DNA of 64,000 nt from Ailurus styani (lineage: Eukaryota; Chordata; Mammalia; Carnivora; Ailuridae): contig LNAC01000032.1 in NCBI GenBank assembly GCA_002007465.1, forward strand, positions 2,055,297 through 2,119,296, in the 5' to 3' direction. The position numbers were made by a program, and so were the translations under genes. This document shows positions 47,141 through 58,104 of this stretch, in pieces (positions within the stretch are counted from its first letter, which is position 1; every line of letters begins with the position of its first letter). The notes under the pieces were generated by a model. The model ran no database searches. It was not told where the DNA came from and saw only the letters and a list, made by a program, of their open reading frames with translations.

Positions 47141-48518
47141 AATCTCCCCAGGAAGGCTTCCGTGGAGGGTTGTCTCCTAGAGAAAAAAACAGACTGGAAG
47201 GATGCCCTTTGAATGCACCTCAGCTCAGAGATGAAACTGAACCCGTTTCTTATTATTCTCGTTTGAAAAAGTAAGTTACCGAAATAGAAACATTGAGCAA
47301 TATGTTTGAAGTCGTGGAGGGATTCGACAGGGCCAGATCTCAGAAATACCTACCTCTCAGGACCGTGTTAAGATGGAACAACCAGTCTCGCTCAGTTCCT
47401 TTTATCTGTCTTTCTGGGTCAGTCCCTGCAGGGTTTCATTCCCATCACTCTTTTCTCCATTGCCTATCAATTATTTGCCGTCTGGCTCTGGGGTTGTGAT
47501 ACTTAAAAGAAGATACAAAACAAGCTCTGAGATTTTGCCTGAATTTCCTGGTGCTTGCCTCAATCTTCTGCTTACTGTTTGCTTTGGAGCCTGGTTATAC
47601 AGTGGGTGGATTTGCTCGTGCATCATCGGAGGTCATTACAGAAAGCTTGGGAAACTTGGTAATTAACAAGGACTCACAAAAGCAGACCTCTGGCAGGAAC
47701 TTCAACTGAATGAAATATCAGTCGAGAGGCTATTTGGATGTTATGTTGAGGTTTTGTCTACATTCGGGTTTCAAAAATACATAGCTTAAAACACACACAC
47801 ACACACACACATACACGCACACACAGTGTGAGCTTTAAATTGGTTTGGGAGGTGCGCATTTTAAGACACTGATTTGGGTCACCTAGGAAAACAATATTGG
47901 GGTGATATTTAATTTAATGGACTCCAGCTTTCAGGATTAGAGTGAAGGTGAAATTATTGTATCTGCCATTTCGGGCAGCCAGATGAGTGGAAAAGAGAAA
48001 TATTTTCAGAACTCAGAGATTCAGAGAATTGCATAGGAAAAGCTGAATCCATGTGCCTTGAAGAGGCACCCGAGACAAAGAAGGTTAAACATCATGTTAT
48101 GTAGACAGTTACTTGTTACTTAATACCTTTTAGTTAGAATAGTACTTTACATGTGTTATTACACAGACTTACATTTAATATTCGATTTAAAGACCAGATG
48201 ATGACCTCTCCTGTTATAAGAGCCGTGGTGAGATTTATTTTCCTTTTGGCAAGTTCCTTCCCCGGCTCTAGAGACTAGACTGCTATGTGTTCACGAAAAC
48301 CATTTCTTACCTCCTTGGGCAGAAAACCAGCTACAATAATAAATCTGATATTTAAATCAAACTAATAGGTATTTAAATTCAAGAGGCTGGTTGTTTTGGT
48401 GACATAAAAAGTTTACAAATGTCACTTCTTATGTTAAGAACGTGAAAAATTTATTTTTCCTCTCTTTTCAACCACAGTAAAAGTAACATAATTTCTTATC
48501 TTTTTAAACCTTCAGCTT
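47141..48518. other. Unique sequence with a (CA)n run
   Basis: About 1.4 kb with no named interspersed repeat. A (CA)n microsatellite with small interruptions lies at 47,790-47,826. No exon recognised. Confidence 0.5.
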
Positions 48519-48937
48519 GGGGCGCCTGGGTGGCTCAGTCAGTTAAGCGTCTGCTTTGGGCTCAGGTTATGATCCCGGAGTCCAGGGTCCAAGTCCCAGG
48601 ACTGAGCCCCTTGTCGGGCTTGCAGCTCAGTGAGAGTCTGCTTCTCTCTCTCTCCCTCTGCTCCTATGCCCACTTGTGCCCTCTCTTCCTCTCTCTCTCT
48701 CTCTCTCTCTCAAATAAATAAATAATATTTTTTAAGCATTTTTTATTTTTTTATTTGAGAGAGAGAGAGAGAGTGCACAAGTGGGGTGAGGGGCAGAGGG
48801 GGAAGCAGACTCCGCACTGACCAGGGAACCCAATGCGGGACTCAATCCCAGGACTCTGAGATCATGACCTGAGCTGAAGGCAGACGTTCAACTGACTGAG
48901 CCACCCAGGCGCCCCAATAAATAAATAATCTTAAAAA
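48519..48937 (+). repeat. CAN-type SINE, forward, opened by a reverse SINE
   Basis: GGGGCGCCTGGGTGGCTCAG head at 48,519, an older type of middle with a (CT)n run, then the AAATAAATAAATAAT tail at 48,713. The tail resumes at 48,916 (AATAAATAAATAATC) and ends in an A run after the reverse insertion. Flanks AACCTTCAGCTT (left) and CCCTTCAGCTT (right) are its target duplication. Confidence 0.92.
48728..48915 (-). repeat. CAN-type SINE nested in the tail of a forward SINE
   Basis: Reverse copy ending GAGCCACCCAGGCGCCCC. AATAAATAAATAAT stands on both sides, showing it inserted into the AAATAA tail of the older SINE. This composite is partly duplicated at 50,372. Confidence 0.95.
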
Positions 48938-49016
48938 ACCCTTCAGCTTATCAGAAGGCATTTGAATTTTTAACTTAAAGTAATAACATTTAATTTATCT
49001 TAAGAGTATCTCAACG

Positions 49017-49104
49017 AAGGGGAGTTGGCTGGCTCATTCAGTAGAGCATGACCCTTGGGCTCCTGAGTTCATGCCCCACACTGAGCATAGATTCCTAAAA
49101 AAAA
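49017..49104 (+). repeat. Old SINE head fragment (tRNA-like part only)
   Basis: GGGGAGTTGGCTGGCTCATT, CAGTAGAGCATGACCCTTGG, GAGTTCATGCCCCACACTGA and an A run form a degraded tRNA-like head without the pyrimidine-rich middle. It may belong to an older CAN subfamily. Confidence 0.7.
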
Positions 49105-50046
49105 GGGGGGTATCTCAGTGATACTTTTACCAATTTAGTTTATTTGTGCGTTTAATCTTTTGTTTCCTAGAGAAATGTCCAAATAAGTCTAGAATCTCTT
49201 GGGAAAAAATGACAGGGAATATGATATAAAATGGTCAAAGTCTTTATATAATATTCATTATTAGCCTATCCTGTGAGAAACAAAGTAGTAACAGGACAAG
49301 GACTTTACAAACAAATGTGCTTTCAAGTAATCTTCAGATAGGACAGGAGAAAAAAAATGGACTTTTTCAAATAAATCTCAGTGGTAGAACACGTATGTCC
49401 TTTGGAACATAAATTGGAAGGTACTGGTAAGCAAGGGTAATTTATCCTGGTCCACACCCCCAAATGGCTTCAAGCAGTTTTAAAGTAGGTCGTTTGAGTG
49501 CTGTAAAATGTTTGGCGTATGGTAATCTTCCTTAGCTCGTTCACATGATAGTGGGACTACCTCCCAGTAGCATCCTTGGAATTTCTAGCATCATCAGGAG
49601 GTCTAATGAGACAGTTTGTTTAATAGAAATGCTTTAAATTACCATGTAGTACAGCATAAAAAAAATCATTATTTTTGTTAGCTGAACTATTTCTGCTAGT
49701 CCCCAACTAAAAGTCCTAATATCGAAGCATAATACAACAAACGCATTGCGAAACCTCTTAAACAGCAGGTCACAAAGAGGAAATTCAATGAATAAGTCAC
49801 CTAAAATTACCAAGATTTTGCCGGAAACATTACTCTTAGGTATCAATATCATATCGCCAACTTTACCAAGCCAGAGGAAGTATCAACCAGAAATAGGTCT
49901 CACCTATACAAATAAAGAACTAATAGTTGTGGCATCACCATTTAGTTATTCTCTTTGTCTTCATGGGCAATACAGCTCTTGTGTCAACACATAGGTGGAG
50001 TGGGTTGCTTCAGATATAGTCTATTTAAGAGTTTTTGTTTGAGTAC
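49105..50046. other. Unique sequence
   Basis: No gene or named repeat seen in about 940 bases. Confidence 0.45.
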
Positions 50047-50270
50047 TTTTTTAAAAAAGATGTTATTCATTTGAGAGAGAGAGAGGAGAGAGAGGGAAAA
50101 AATGAGTGGTGGTGTGGCTGGGGGGCGCACAGAGAGGCAGAGAGAGAGAGAGAGAGAAGCAGACTCCTCACTGAACAGGAAGCCCGTCCCTGGGGCTCGA
50201 TCCCAGGACCCTGGGATCATGACCTGAGCCAAAGGCAGACGCCTAACCAACTGAATCTCCCAGATGCCAC
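50047..50270 (-). repeat. CAN-type SINE, reverse, diverged
   Basis: AAAAAAGATGTTATTCATTT, an interrupted GA middle, and a head ending TGAATCTCCCAGATGCCAC. Flanks TGTTTGAGTACTTTTT and TGTTTGAGTATTTTTA are the target duplication. Confidence 0.92.
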
Positions 50271-50371
50271 CTGTTTGAGTATTTTTATTACTGAAGATAA
50301 GCTTGTTTTGACTTAAGAATCCATCCATAGTCAAGTGGGGAAAATTCCTATGGCATTTGTCATGGCATTTT

Positions 50372-50612
50372 TAAAACACTTTTTATTTTTTTATTTGAGA
50401 GAGAGACAGAGTGAGAGGGAGAGAGAGAGAGAGAGCACAAGTGGAGTGAGGGGCAGAGGGGGAAGCAGACTCCCCACTGACCAGGGAGCCCAATGTGGAA
50501 CTCGATCCCAGGACTTTGGGATCATGACCTGAGCTGAAGGCAGACGCTCAACCAACTGAGCCACACAGGCGCACCAATAAATAAATAATCTTAAAAAACC
50601 CTTCAGTTTATC
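50372..50612 (-). repeat. Reverse SINE plus flank, duplicate of 48,728-48,953
   Basis: The SINE body (50,378-50,575) closely matches the copy at 48,734-48,915, sharing GTGAGGGGCAGAGGGGGAAG and CACTGACCAGGGA. More tellingly, the sequence after its 5' end, AATAAATAAATAATCTTAAA then AAACCCTTCAG(C/T)TTATC, is also the same. At the first locus that stretch is the tail of a different, forward SINE plus its unique target site. So the copy carried about 37 bases of its neighbour's DNA along. Confidence 0.85.
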
Positions 50613-52789
50613 TTTTCAGCTTGTCTTTACATTGAAAGAACTGGCCGTTGAACAGCTGAATATCAGAATGAAATTTACCATTTGATTAAAACAGGATCTA
50701 TCTTGACAGGAGGCACTTTTGTTTTAAGAAGCACTGAAAGGTATCCTAAGAATTGTGCCTTTCACTCAACTGATCTGTATCATGAGCTGGATAAAGATGG
50801 TCTCATGAGAATGGATACAGTATGAAAGAAGATGTGAAACAGAGGGTGTAGGAATTTCCTCTGTGGGCTAATCTAACATCATGTAAGGGTACAGTTTGCT
50901 TTAATATATTAGTTACAACTTAAGAAGAAAAAAAACAAGTCTCAAGTCCGGTGATTGAGAAGTGGTTTAAGATGGATTTAAAAAATTAAATGCAGAGTAC
51001 TAGCAATAGAAAGTAATTTCTGTGCTTTTTGAGCAACAGTGGAGGTTTGAATTATTTGTGTTTGGTGCAAAGGAAGTTTTCCTTTTCATGGGTTAGGTAT
51101 ATGGAGGCGATTTGAAGAATTTTATTTTTCTGTAATTTTTGTGAGTTGCTAATTTTGCTGCTTGTTATATTTGTGATTGAATGTTTTAGGTGCTATTTTT
51201 CCAATCATTAGCCCAATAATCAAGTTCACAAGTTTCTCCAGGTTTGAGTAACTATTGACAAGGAGAATTGGACCCAGGAAGCTGTTTCATTAGTTTCCTT
51301 ATACTTCTGTCATTGTGTGTACAATACATATATGATTTTAAGAGTTCTCAACTAGGGACCCGGGAAGAACTCCTCCCACAGAAAAAGTATTAATGTATTA
51401 ATAGACCATGTCAGTTATTTTTTTTCTAACATGTTATAAACTAGAAAGTTGAATTTTCCAGCTTTAAAAAAAATGTTGAATGTTTTGATCATAAGTCCCT
51501 TGAGTTCTGTACTTGGTTGGAGTTGTATTTTCCCATCCCTGATCCAGTCTGAAGTTCTTTGTCTGCAATTCAATCTCTATGGCTTTAATCATTTTGGATT
51601 GTACCGATGGCTTCTCAGTAATAAAAGAAATGGGGAGCCAGGCTTAACATGGGACAAGTCTCTTCAGCTGGAGTAAGACATTACATATGAGTTGTCTGCC
51701 CACAAAAGGGCCCACAGTCAGCTTAAATTAATGAGATACATGTTTTAATCATTAAGGTAATAGCAACATGTGGATTCTTTGCCTCTGTTTTAAACATTTC
51801 TATGTTTTTACCAGCTAGATCATCAAATGCCTCCTTTTGAGAAGTCTTCCCATTTCATTGTGGCGGACAGGTTCTGTGTGGGGCAGAAATAAATGCTTCA
51901 GAGTCCTAAGAAACACTAAATAGCTTTAGCATCAGGTCTTAGTGAAATTTGTAGCTACCACTTTGTCCTTCAGTGCAGGAATTTGGAGGGACTGGTCTAT
52001 AGCCACCATTAGCCCATGGAACTAGCGTGGGCTCCAGTTCACAAAGAGTTGAAGTGGAGAGGTGGATCGTAGGTCTCAGCAGCTGAGGTTGAGGGTGAAA
52101 GGGATTATTTGTGGACCATGGGCAGCACTTCAGTGAATTGAAAAAGGTACTGTGGACTAAGACGCAGGGGGCTCTGAATGCTTTGCTGCAGCTGGAAATT
52201 TTGATTCACAGGCTGGTATCTGTTTGGCAAGTCTTGGCAAGGGGACTTGCTGTTCTCAGGAGAGTCCACAGTAAGCAGATCACCACTTGGCCCTTTGCCC
52301 CGAGAGACCAGAAAAAGCCTGTTGTGGAAAGGGACAGAGGAACTCGGCACCATTTGTGTTCTCTTCAGATATTGAGGCTGCCCAAGTGAAACCCAGAGCA
52401 TAGATTCCAAAGGAGAAAAAATCCAATATATTATTTTGTTTGGGTGATGTCAAACGCACGGTTTAGCTGGTTGTTCACTGAATTCACGAAGTTAAAACGA
52501 TCATTTCGTGAACACTGTGGAACTATTGCACTGTTCGGCACGTTACCACAGTAACGGTTCACAGCCTGCACGTAGCTTTGTCCTACGTGTGTTATAGCGA
52601 ATAATATCATTCAACTGTGAGCTTCTGGGGGCAGGGCCAGAAACGTGTTTATCTGTGTGTCTTCAGGTCTTCACACCAGGGGATGCTCCATGAAAGACTG
52701 TAGACCAGAACTGAGTGTAGGGATATGTGGAGTTCTGCTTTCCTCTCTGGAAACGAGGTGAATCCAAGGGGTGTGTGGGAGGATTTAGA
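50613..52789. other. Long unique stretch
   Basis: About 2.2 kb with no named repeat. A pair of overlapping open frames near 52,105-52,410 (about 100 codons on the minus strand, 92 on the plus) shows no recognisable protein and is probably chance. No regulatory element can be named. Confidence 0.45.
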
Positions 52790-52935
52790 AATATAAAATT
52801 ACGGATTGGAAGGGGTCTCAAAGATCATGTCCTTCAACATTTATTTACAGATGAGGAAGGGGAGGCCCAGAGAAGTCAATGGTTTGATCAAGATCATTTA
52901 GTTGGTAGCAGAGTCAGGATAGAGATGACTTAGCA
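52790..52935 (-). repeat. MIR-type SINE (MIR3-like), reverse
   Basis: GGATTGGAAGGGGTCTCAAA, GATCATGTCCTTCAACATTT, TTACAGATGAGGAAGGGGAG and GCCCAGAGAAGTCAATGG follow a MIR3-type element in reverse. Confidence 0.78.
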
Positions 52936-52996
52936 TTTACCAGAAGCTGCTGTCGGGTGGGAATGTGCTAGACCTTTGCCATCCAGTAGGGCCGTG

Positions 52997-53474
52997 TGTT
53001 AGCCAGGACTGTCCAGAGAAACAGGACCTGTATATCTAACCTTCAGGTTATACATAAAGACTTATTATGAGGAGTTAACTCACACCAGTATCGAGCTTGA
53101 GAAGTCTTGCCATCTACCATCTGCAAGCAGGAGACCCAGGGAAGCTGGTGATGCGATTCAGTCCAAAACCAGAGGCCTGAAAACCAAGGACACCTGTGTG
53201 GAAATCCCAGTCCAGCAAAAGATGAGATGTCCCTGCCCAGCTGGTAAGGCAGGAAAAAAGTGGTGAATTTCTCCTTCCTCTACCTTTTCTTCTATTCAGG
53301 CCCTCAACAGATTGGATGCCATCCACCCACTTTGATGAAGGCAATCTACTTTATTGAGTGTGATGATTCAAATGCTAATCTTATCCAGAATCACTCTTAC
53401 GGACCCCCCAGAAATAGTGTTTCATCTGGGCACCCAGTGGCCGGGCAAGTCGACGTGTAAAATTATCCATCACT
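52997..53474 (-). repeat. MLT2-type ERVL solo LTR, reverse
   Basis: TGTTAGCCAGGACTGTCCAG, AGAAACAGGACCTGTATATC, TTCTATTCAGGCCCTCAACA, GATTGGATGCCATCCACCCA, TGATTCAAATGCTAATCTTA and CTGGGCACCCAGTGGCCGGG, ending AAAATTATCCATCA. This is the full order of an ERVL-group MLT2 LTR on the minus strand. No internal genes are attached. Confidence 0.82.
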
Positions 53475-53525
53475 GTTAGCTGCTAGCTTTGCAAGGATTG
53501 TGAGCAATTGAAACATATCGAGAGA

Positions 53526-53703
53526 GGGGCACCTGGGTGGCTCAGTTGGTTAAGTGGCTGCCTTTGGCTCAGGTCATGATCCCAGGGTCCTGGGATCGAG
53601 TTCTGCATCAGGCTCCTTGCTCAATGGGGAGCCTGCTTCTCTCTCTGCCTCTGCCTGCCACTTTGCCTGCGTGCGCTCTCTCTCTCTCTCTCTTTCTCTC
53701 TGT
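53526..53703 (+). repeat. CAN-type SINE, forward, tail lost
   Basis: GGGGCACCTGGGTGGCTCAG head and the pyrimidine middle ending in a (CT)n run, but no AAATAA module or poly(A) follows. The 3' end is truncated or mutated. Confidence 0.9.
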
Positions 53704-53806
53704 GGCATGAGAGATGCAGGTACCAAAATTCAAATTTTACTTCATCCTACCTAACTTCAAGAGCTGAGGCCGTGCAAAATATTTTTCCATTAAAGATAAC
53801 TTTATT

Positions 53807-54013
53807 GGGCGCCTGGGTGGCTCAGTGGGTTAAAGCCGCTGCCTTCGGCTCAGGTCATGATCCCAGGGTCCTGGGATCGAGGCCCACATCGGGCTCTCTG
53901 CTCAGCAGGGAGCCTGCTTCCTCCTCTCTCCTCTCTCTCTGCCTGCCTCTCTGCCTACTTGTAATCTTTCTCTGTGTGTCAAATGAATAAATAAAATCTT
54001 TAAAAAAAAAAAA
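53807..54013 (+). repeat. CAN-type SINE, forward, young
   Basis: GGGCGCCTGGGTGGCTCAGT head, GCCTGCCTCTCTGCCTAC middle, AAATGAATAAATAAAATC tail and poly(A). Flanks AAAGATAACTTTATT and AAAGATTATTGC are a partial target duplication. Confidence 0.95.
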
Positions 54014-54237
54014 GATTATTGCTCTGATAGAAACACATTTCACGTTAGTCATTGAAGACTTAGTGTCTGAATTGAGAGATGTACACACTAGACTTCGAAA
54101 GCATCATGAAAACAAGTGTGCAATAGCTTGTGAATAATTTTTTATGTTGATTCCATGTTGAAGTAATAATATTTGGGACCCCCTGGGTTAAATAAAATAC
54201 CATATTAAAACAGCACTCATTTGTTTCTTTTTACTGT

Positions 54238-54300
54238 TTTTAGCGTGGCTACTAGAAAATTTAAAGTGGCACATGTGGCTTGCATTGTATTTCTGTCGTC
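54238..54300 (+). repeat. hAT transposon terminus
   Basis: GTGGCTACTAGAAAATTTAA, AGTGGCACATGTGGCTTGCA and TTGTATTTCTGTCG are the reverse complement of the terminus seen at 33,180, so the same family has a short remnant here. Confidence 0.65.
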
Positions 54301-54681
54301 TGGTGTTGTCCCACTGCCTCAGCATCCAAGTGTACCTCAGATAGACAAGCTGAGTTGTAGATTCATTGTGGAGATTCGCCACTCTTTCATTTGTCTTCAC
54401 GGACCACTTCTGGAGGGAAAAAAATGGGGGAGTTCTCTTGGCTGACCACTGGAAAATTTGAAGTGGGCTCCGTTCTACATGTATCTTCTTCTAAAATTTG
54501 TGAAAACCAAGCATAATTCATTTCAGAGAATTTTCTTACATTTTCGTTTGCTTCAATTTTCAATGCTTCTAGAAAAAGAAGTTTCTAGCCAATAACTGAG
54601 CTTCTGATTAAAGGCACATACAAAGTTGATGTCTCCTTTTTACCGACTCGTTCATGTTCTTGTGAGAAGTGGGACGTATGG
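54301..54681. other. Unique sequence
   Basis: No gene or named repeat recognised. Confidence 0.45.
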
Positions 54682-54875
54682 TTTTTTTTTAAAGATTTTA
54701 TTTATTTATTTGACAGAGAGAGAGAGAGAGAGAGATTACAAGTAGGCAGAGAGGCAGGCAGAGAGAGAGGAGGAAGCAGGCTCCCTGCTCGGTGCGGGGC
54801 TCAATCCCAGGACCCTGGGATCATGACCTGAACCGAAGGCGGAGGCTTTAACCCACTGAGCCACCCAGGCGCCCC
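54682..54875 (-). repeat. CAN-type SINE, reverse, young, small internal deletion
   Basis: TTTTTTTTAAAGATTTTATT tail, (GA)n, GAGGCAGGCAGAGAGAGAGG middle. About 20 bases around the usual GAGCAGGGAGCCC segment are missing. The head ends GAGCCACCCAGGCGCCCC. Confidence 0.94.
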
Positions 54876-55023
54876 TAGGCCGTATGTTTTGAAAAGAACA
54901 AACATTATTTTGGAACTAAAGTCATTTGGGAAAAATAAATTGATTCAAAGTAAAATTAAGTTAATTAACAAATTAAAATAAAATAATTAAAATTTGAATA
55001 AATGTTATATTTTATTTATTTAT

Positions 55024-55218
55024 TTTTTAAAGATTTTATTTATTTATTTCACAGAGGGAGAGAGATCACAAGGAGGCAGAGAGGCAGGCAGAGAGAGAGA
55101 GGGGGAAGCAGGCTCCCCGCTGAGCAGGGAGCCCGATGCGGGCCTTGATCCCAGGATGCTGAGATCATGACCTGAGCCCAAAGCAGAGGCTTTAACCCAC
55201 TGAGCCACCCAGGCGCCC
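55024..55218 (-). repeat. CAN-type SINE, reverse, young, exact target duplication
   Basis: Near-consensus copy. TAAATGTTATATTTTA is found exactly on both sides, so the insertion is recent. Confidence 0.96.
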
Positions 55219-56019
55219 TAAATGTTATATTTTAATAGTTGCTTTGTCCATGTTTCCAGTATAGATCTGATTTTTGCCCAGGCAGGATAAACAAAAAGAT
55301 AATCACACAGCTCTGTATAGGGTGTATATCCTACACAGGCGAAGATGATTGTTTCTTACGGCTATTTGACACTTGGAAATTCTATCACAATTTTGCTCAG
55401 TTCTGACATTGGCCAGATGAAGACGCCTAAGGATGTGACAGAAAGTTCAGATGCATGAACCCATAAACACTGCTTTTGATGAAAGAGTAGTTGGATTTAC
55501 CCACAGATTTGAAATTCACCCAGAACCCATATTTGTAGAAAGACTTGGAAATACCCTCCTGGTTAGCTCTCCTCACTGGAAAAAAACTTGGTGTAATTTC
55601 ACTGCAATTGCGTTTACTATCAATAGAGGGCACCAAAGGATGGAAAAGTAATTTGATAGATTTGGTTTTTTTCCCCAAGCTCAGTTCACTAGTAATATAA
55701 AATAGTTTTTAAAACCTTTGAAAGGTCACCTTTTCATCTTGAAGAAGGAGGACTCAGAACTGTGCTCCATATGTATAATGTCATTTCTGCCCATCCAGAC
55801 GTGGCCAAGCTGTACAGAGTACCACCCGAAGCCCAGGGTTGGGTGCCCAAGTGGTCTTGGAGGTGGAGAGCAAACCCCTAGTTGCAGGCTGTTTTTACCA
55901 GGGGGCATGGTCAGTGTTTCCCCAGCTGGGACTCTGCCCAGCAACTTCACCAGTACTGGGCCTCTAATTACTAGCAAATTCAGGTCCTTTACTGGGAAGT
56001 AAATTGACACTGCAAATAT
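55219..56019. other. Unique sequence
   Basis: No gene or named repeat recognised. Short open frames on both strands at 55,430-56,030 have no recognisable protein content. Confidence 0.45.
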
Positions 56020-56960
56020 TCTAGTTCCTGCCACATGGTAGGTACTCTGTAAGTTTCTGGGGAAACCACGTACTAAAACAGATCTGCCTGCATGCAGCCT
56101 ACAATCTAGTGGGCAACAGAGATATTAACCAAACCATCGCACATACAGTAAAAAATTACCCGGACAAAGTGGTGTTCAAGCTGAGATCTGAAGACTGAAT
56201 AGGAGTTTTCTCATGAAGTAGGGAGGGTTGAGGAAGAAGACTCCAGGCAGAGAGAAAAGCAGTGTCCATGTGTCGGAGCCAGGGATGGGGGACCAGTCCA
56301 GGAATTGAAAGCCATTGTGGCTGGAGCCTGGGAAATGGAAAGAGAGTGGCTGAGGCTAGACCAGGAGGCAAAGTAATACCACACAAGGACTGATGGGAAC
56401 ACCATACAAGGGTTTTGTTGTGCGTGCAATGCAAAGCTCTTGATAAGTAGATGTTAGGATTAGATTTATGTCTTTAAAAAGAGGACTCTCGGGATGCCTG
56501 GGTGGCTCAGTCAGTAAAGCGTCTGCCTTTGGCTCAGGTTGTCATCCCAGGGTCCCAGGATCAAGCCCCGCATGGGGCTCCTTGCTCAACGGGGAGCCTG
56601 TTTCTCCCTCTGCCTGCCTCTCCCCCCATTTGCGCTCACTCTCTCTCTCTCTGACAAATAAATAAATAAATAAAATCTTAAAAAAAAATAGAGGACTCTA
56701 GCTGTTTTGTGGAGAATGGATTAGAAGAGGACAAGATCATGAAGAGGTTACTGCAGCAGTTCAGATGGGAGATTTTGATGGCTTGGACCACAGTAGTGAT
56801 GTTGAAAATGGAAAGACATGAACAGGGAAGCAGCTCCGATTGGCTGGACGGAGTTGTGGATGGAAGAAGGTGGTAAGGGAGAGGACGGCGTTAAGGTAAG
56901 GGCAACCTCAAGGTTTCTGGCTTGCAAAATGGTCACTGGTTAGGGTTTTCAAACTTAGAA
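56020..56960 (-). repeat. L2 LINE 3' end, reverse, split by a SINE
   Basis: TAGTTCCTGCCACATGGTAG, GGTACTCTGTAAGTTTCT, TGCATGCAGCCTACAATCTA, GACTCCAGGCAGAGAGAAAA, ATTGTGGCTGGAGCCTGGGA and, after the SINE, CTAGCTGTTTTGTGGAGAAT and GCAGTTCAGATGGGAGATTT. About 0.75 kb of reversed L2, the longest L2 remnant in the window. Confidence 0.85.
56490..56688 (+). repeat. CAN-type SINE inserted in L2
   Basis: GGGATGCCTGGGTGGCTCAG head, (AAAT)n tail and poly(A). AGAGGACTCT is duplicated on both sides. Confidence 0.95.
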
Positions 56961-58104
56961 AACACAGCTAGCAGTGTTTAGGAAGCATTATCATAACTGA
57001 TGTGAGGAGGAAATCAACATTTCAACAGGGGGCAACCTCAGTCCAGTCTGTTGGTCTTTGCATCAAATCTCCAAACCTCTCTGTCATTAATGGAACGTTT
57101 CAAGAAGAGCTGGGAATGACCGACAACATGGTGACGTGAGATCTAGAAACAGAGCTGTCGATACCAATATATGCATGTGTATACAAAGTAGAAGAAAATC
57201 TGGAAGAATATGATCAAGCCGTTACTGTTACTTGTGGAGGAGTCAGATGAGAGCGAGCGTCAGTTTCAAGTCTAGATGTTACTGTGTTGTCTGAAAAAAT
57301 TTAAAGCCAGCCTTAATTGGTCATCTAATTAACAAACCCCATAAAATCACTGTTGTTACCAATAGAAAGCTTTTCAGCTGGGAAATTTAAAGCCCTTTGT
57401 GGAGACCCAATAATCTCCCACCTCCATTAAATCTCTCTCCTGGAATCTACAGAGCCTTTCCATTTGGGGACACCCTAGCCCCAGAGAGCATAGATTTCTA
57501 TCGCGGCAGCTCATTAGAGATGCTCAGAAAATCACCGTGCAGACTAGCTACAGAAGCCCTCCCAGCACCATTTGATCTTTTCGGTAGCAAATGTGTCATT
57601 TGTAGCTCGATGGTCCGGTTCTTATGTGAGGCTAAAATAGAGCCACTCCACCGTGCTTTTGAGACTCCCTGAACTCCAACTAACTACTAGTCTTTCTCCC
57701 AATTGATGTATAGTTGTGCTGCATCCCTGGGGACATCATTTCCACTTGCTTGGTAAATAATTAGCCTGGCTGCCTTTGGCTATAGAAAGGATTATAAATA
57801 TTTTAAGCACTGAGAGTGATTGGAACTGTCTCTATTTGATTTCATCTATGCCTGCTATCCTTTGGGTGAAAACTTACCTCTAAGTACGAAACATCCTTGG
57901 GCAGATAAGTGTTGTAGGTGTGAGAATAATAAAGTGTTGTTTAGGTTGCTAGAGTCAATGGACATTCAGAAACAAGCTATAATTAGTGAGTGGTTTGAAC
58001 CTTTCCCATTTTAGCTCACACCAGTCATTTATTCTCATGAGAGAAACAAATGAGCTTATTTCCCAAGAAGAGTTTTATGCTTATAGGGTTTCTTTAAAAA
58101 TAGA
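56961..58104. promoter_or_regulatory. Repeat-free block, candidate conserved non-coding element
   Basis: Over 1.1 kb without a recognisable repeat. 57,290-57,760 has the look of a developmental enhancer: CCAGCCTTAATTGGTCATCT and AATTAACAAACCCCATAAAA (homeodomain cores) beside complex, non-repetitive sequence of mixed composition. A 91-codon open frame (57,397-57,672) and a 64-codon frame (57,820-58,014) cross it but look like chance frames. Function is inferred. Confidence 0.4.

Noticed and set aside
52105..52410. Overlapping frames of about 100 and 92 codons on opposite strands
   Set aside because: No recognisable protein similarity, and overlapping antisense frames of this size are common by chance.
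57397..57672. 91-codon frame as a small protein gene
   Set aside because: No domain, no splice or promoter signals. It is more likely a chance frame in conserved-looking non-coding DNA.
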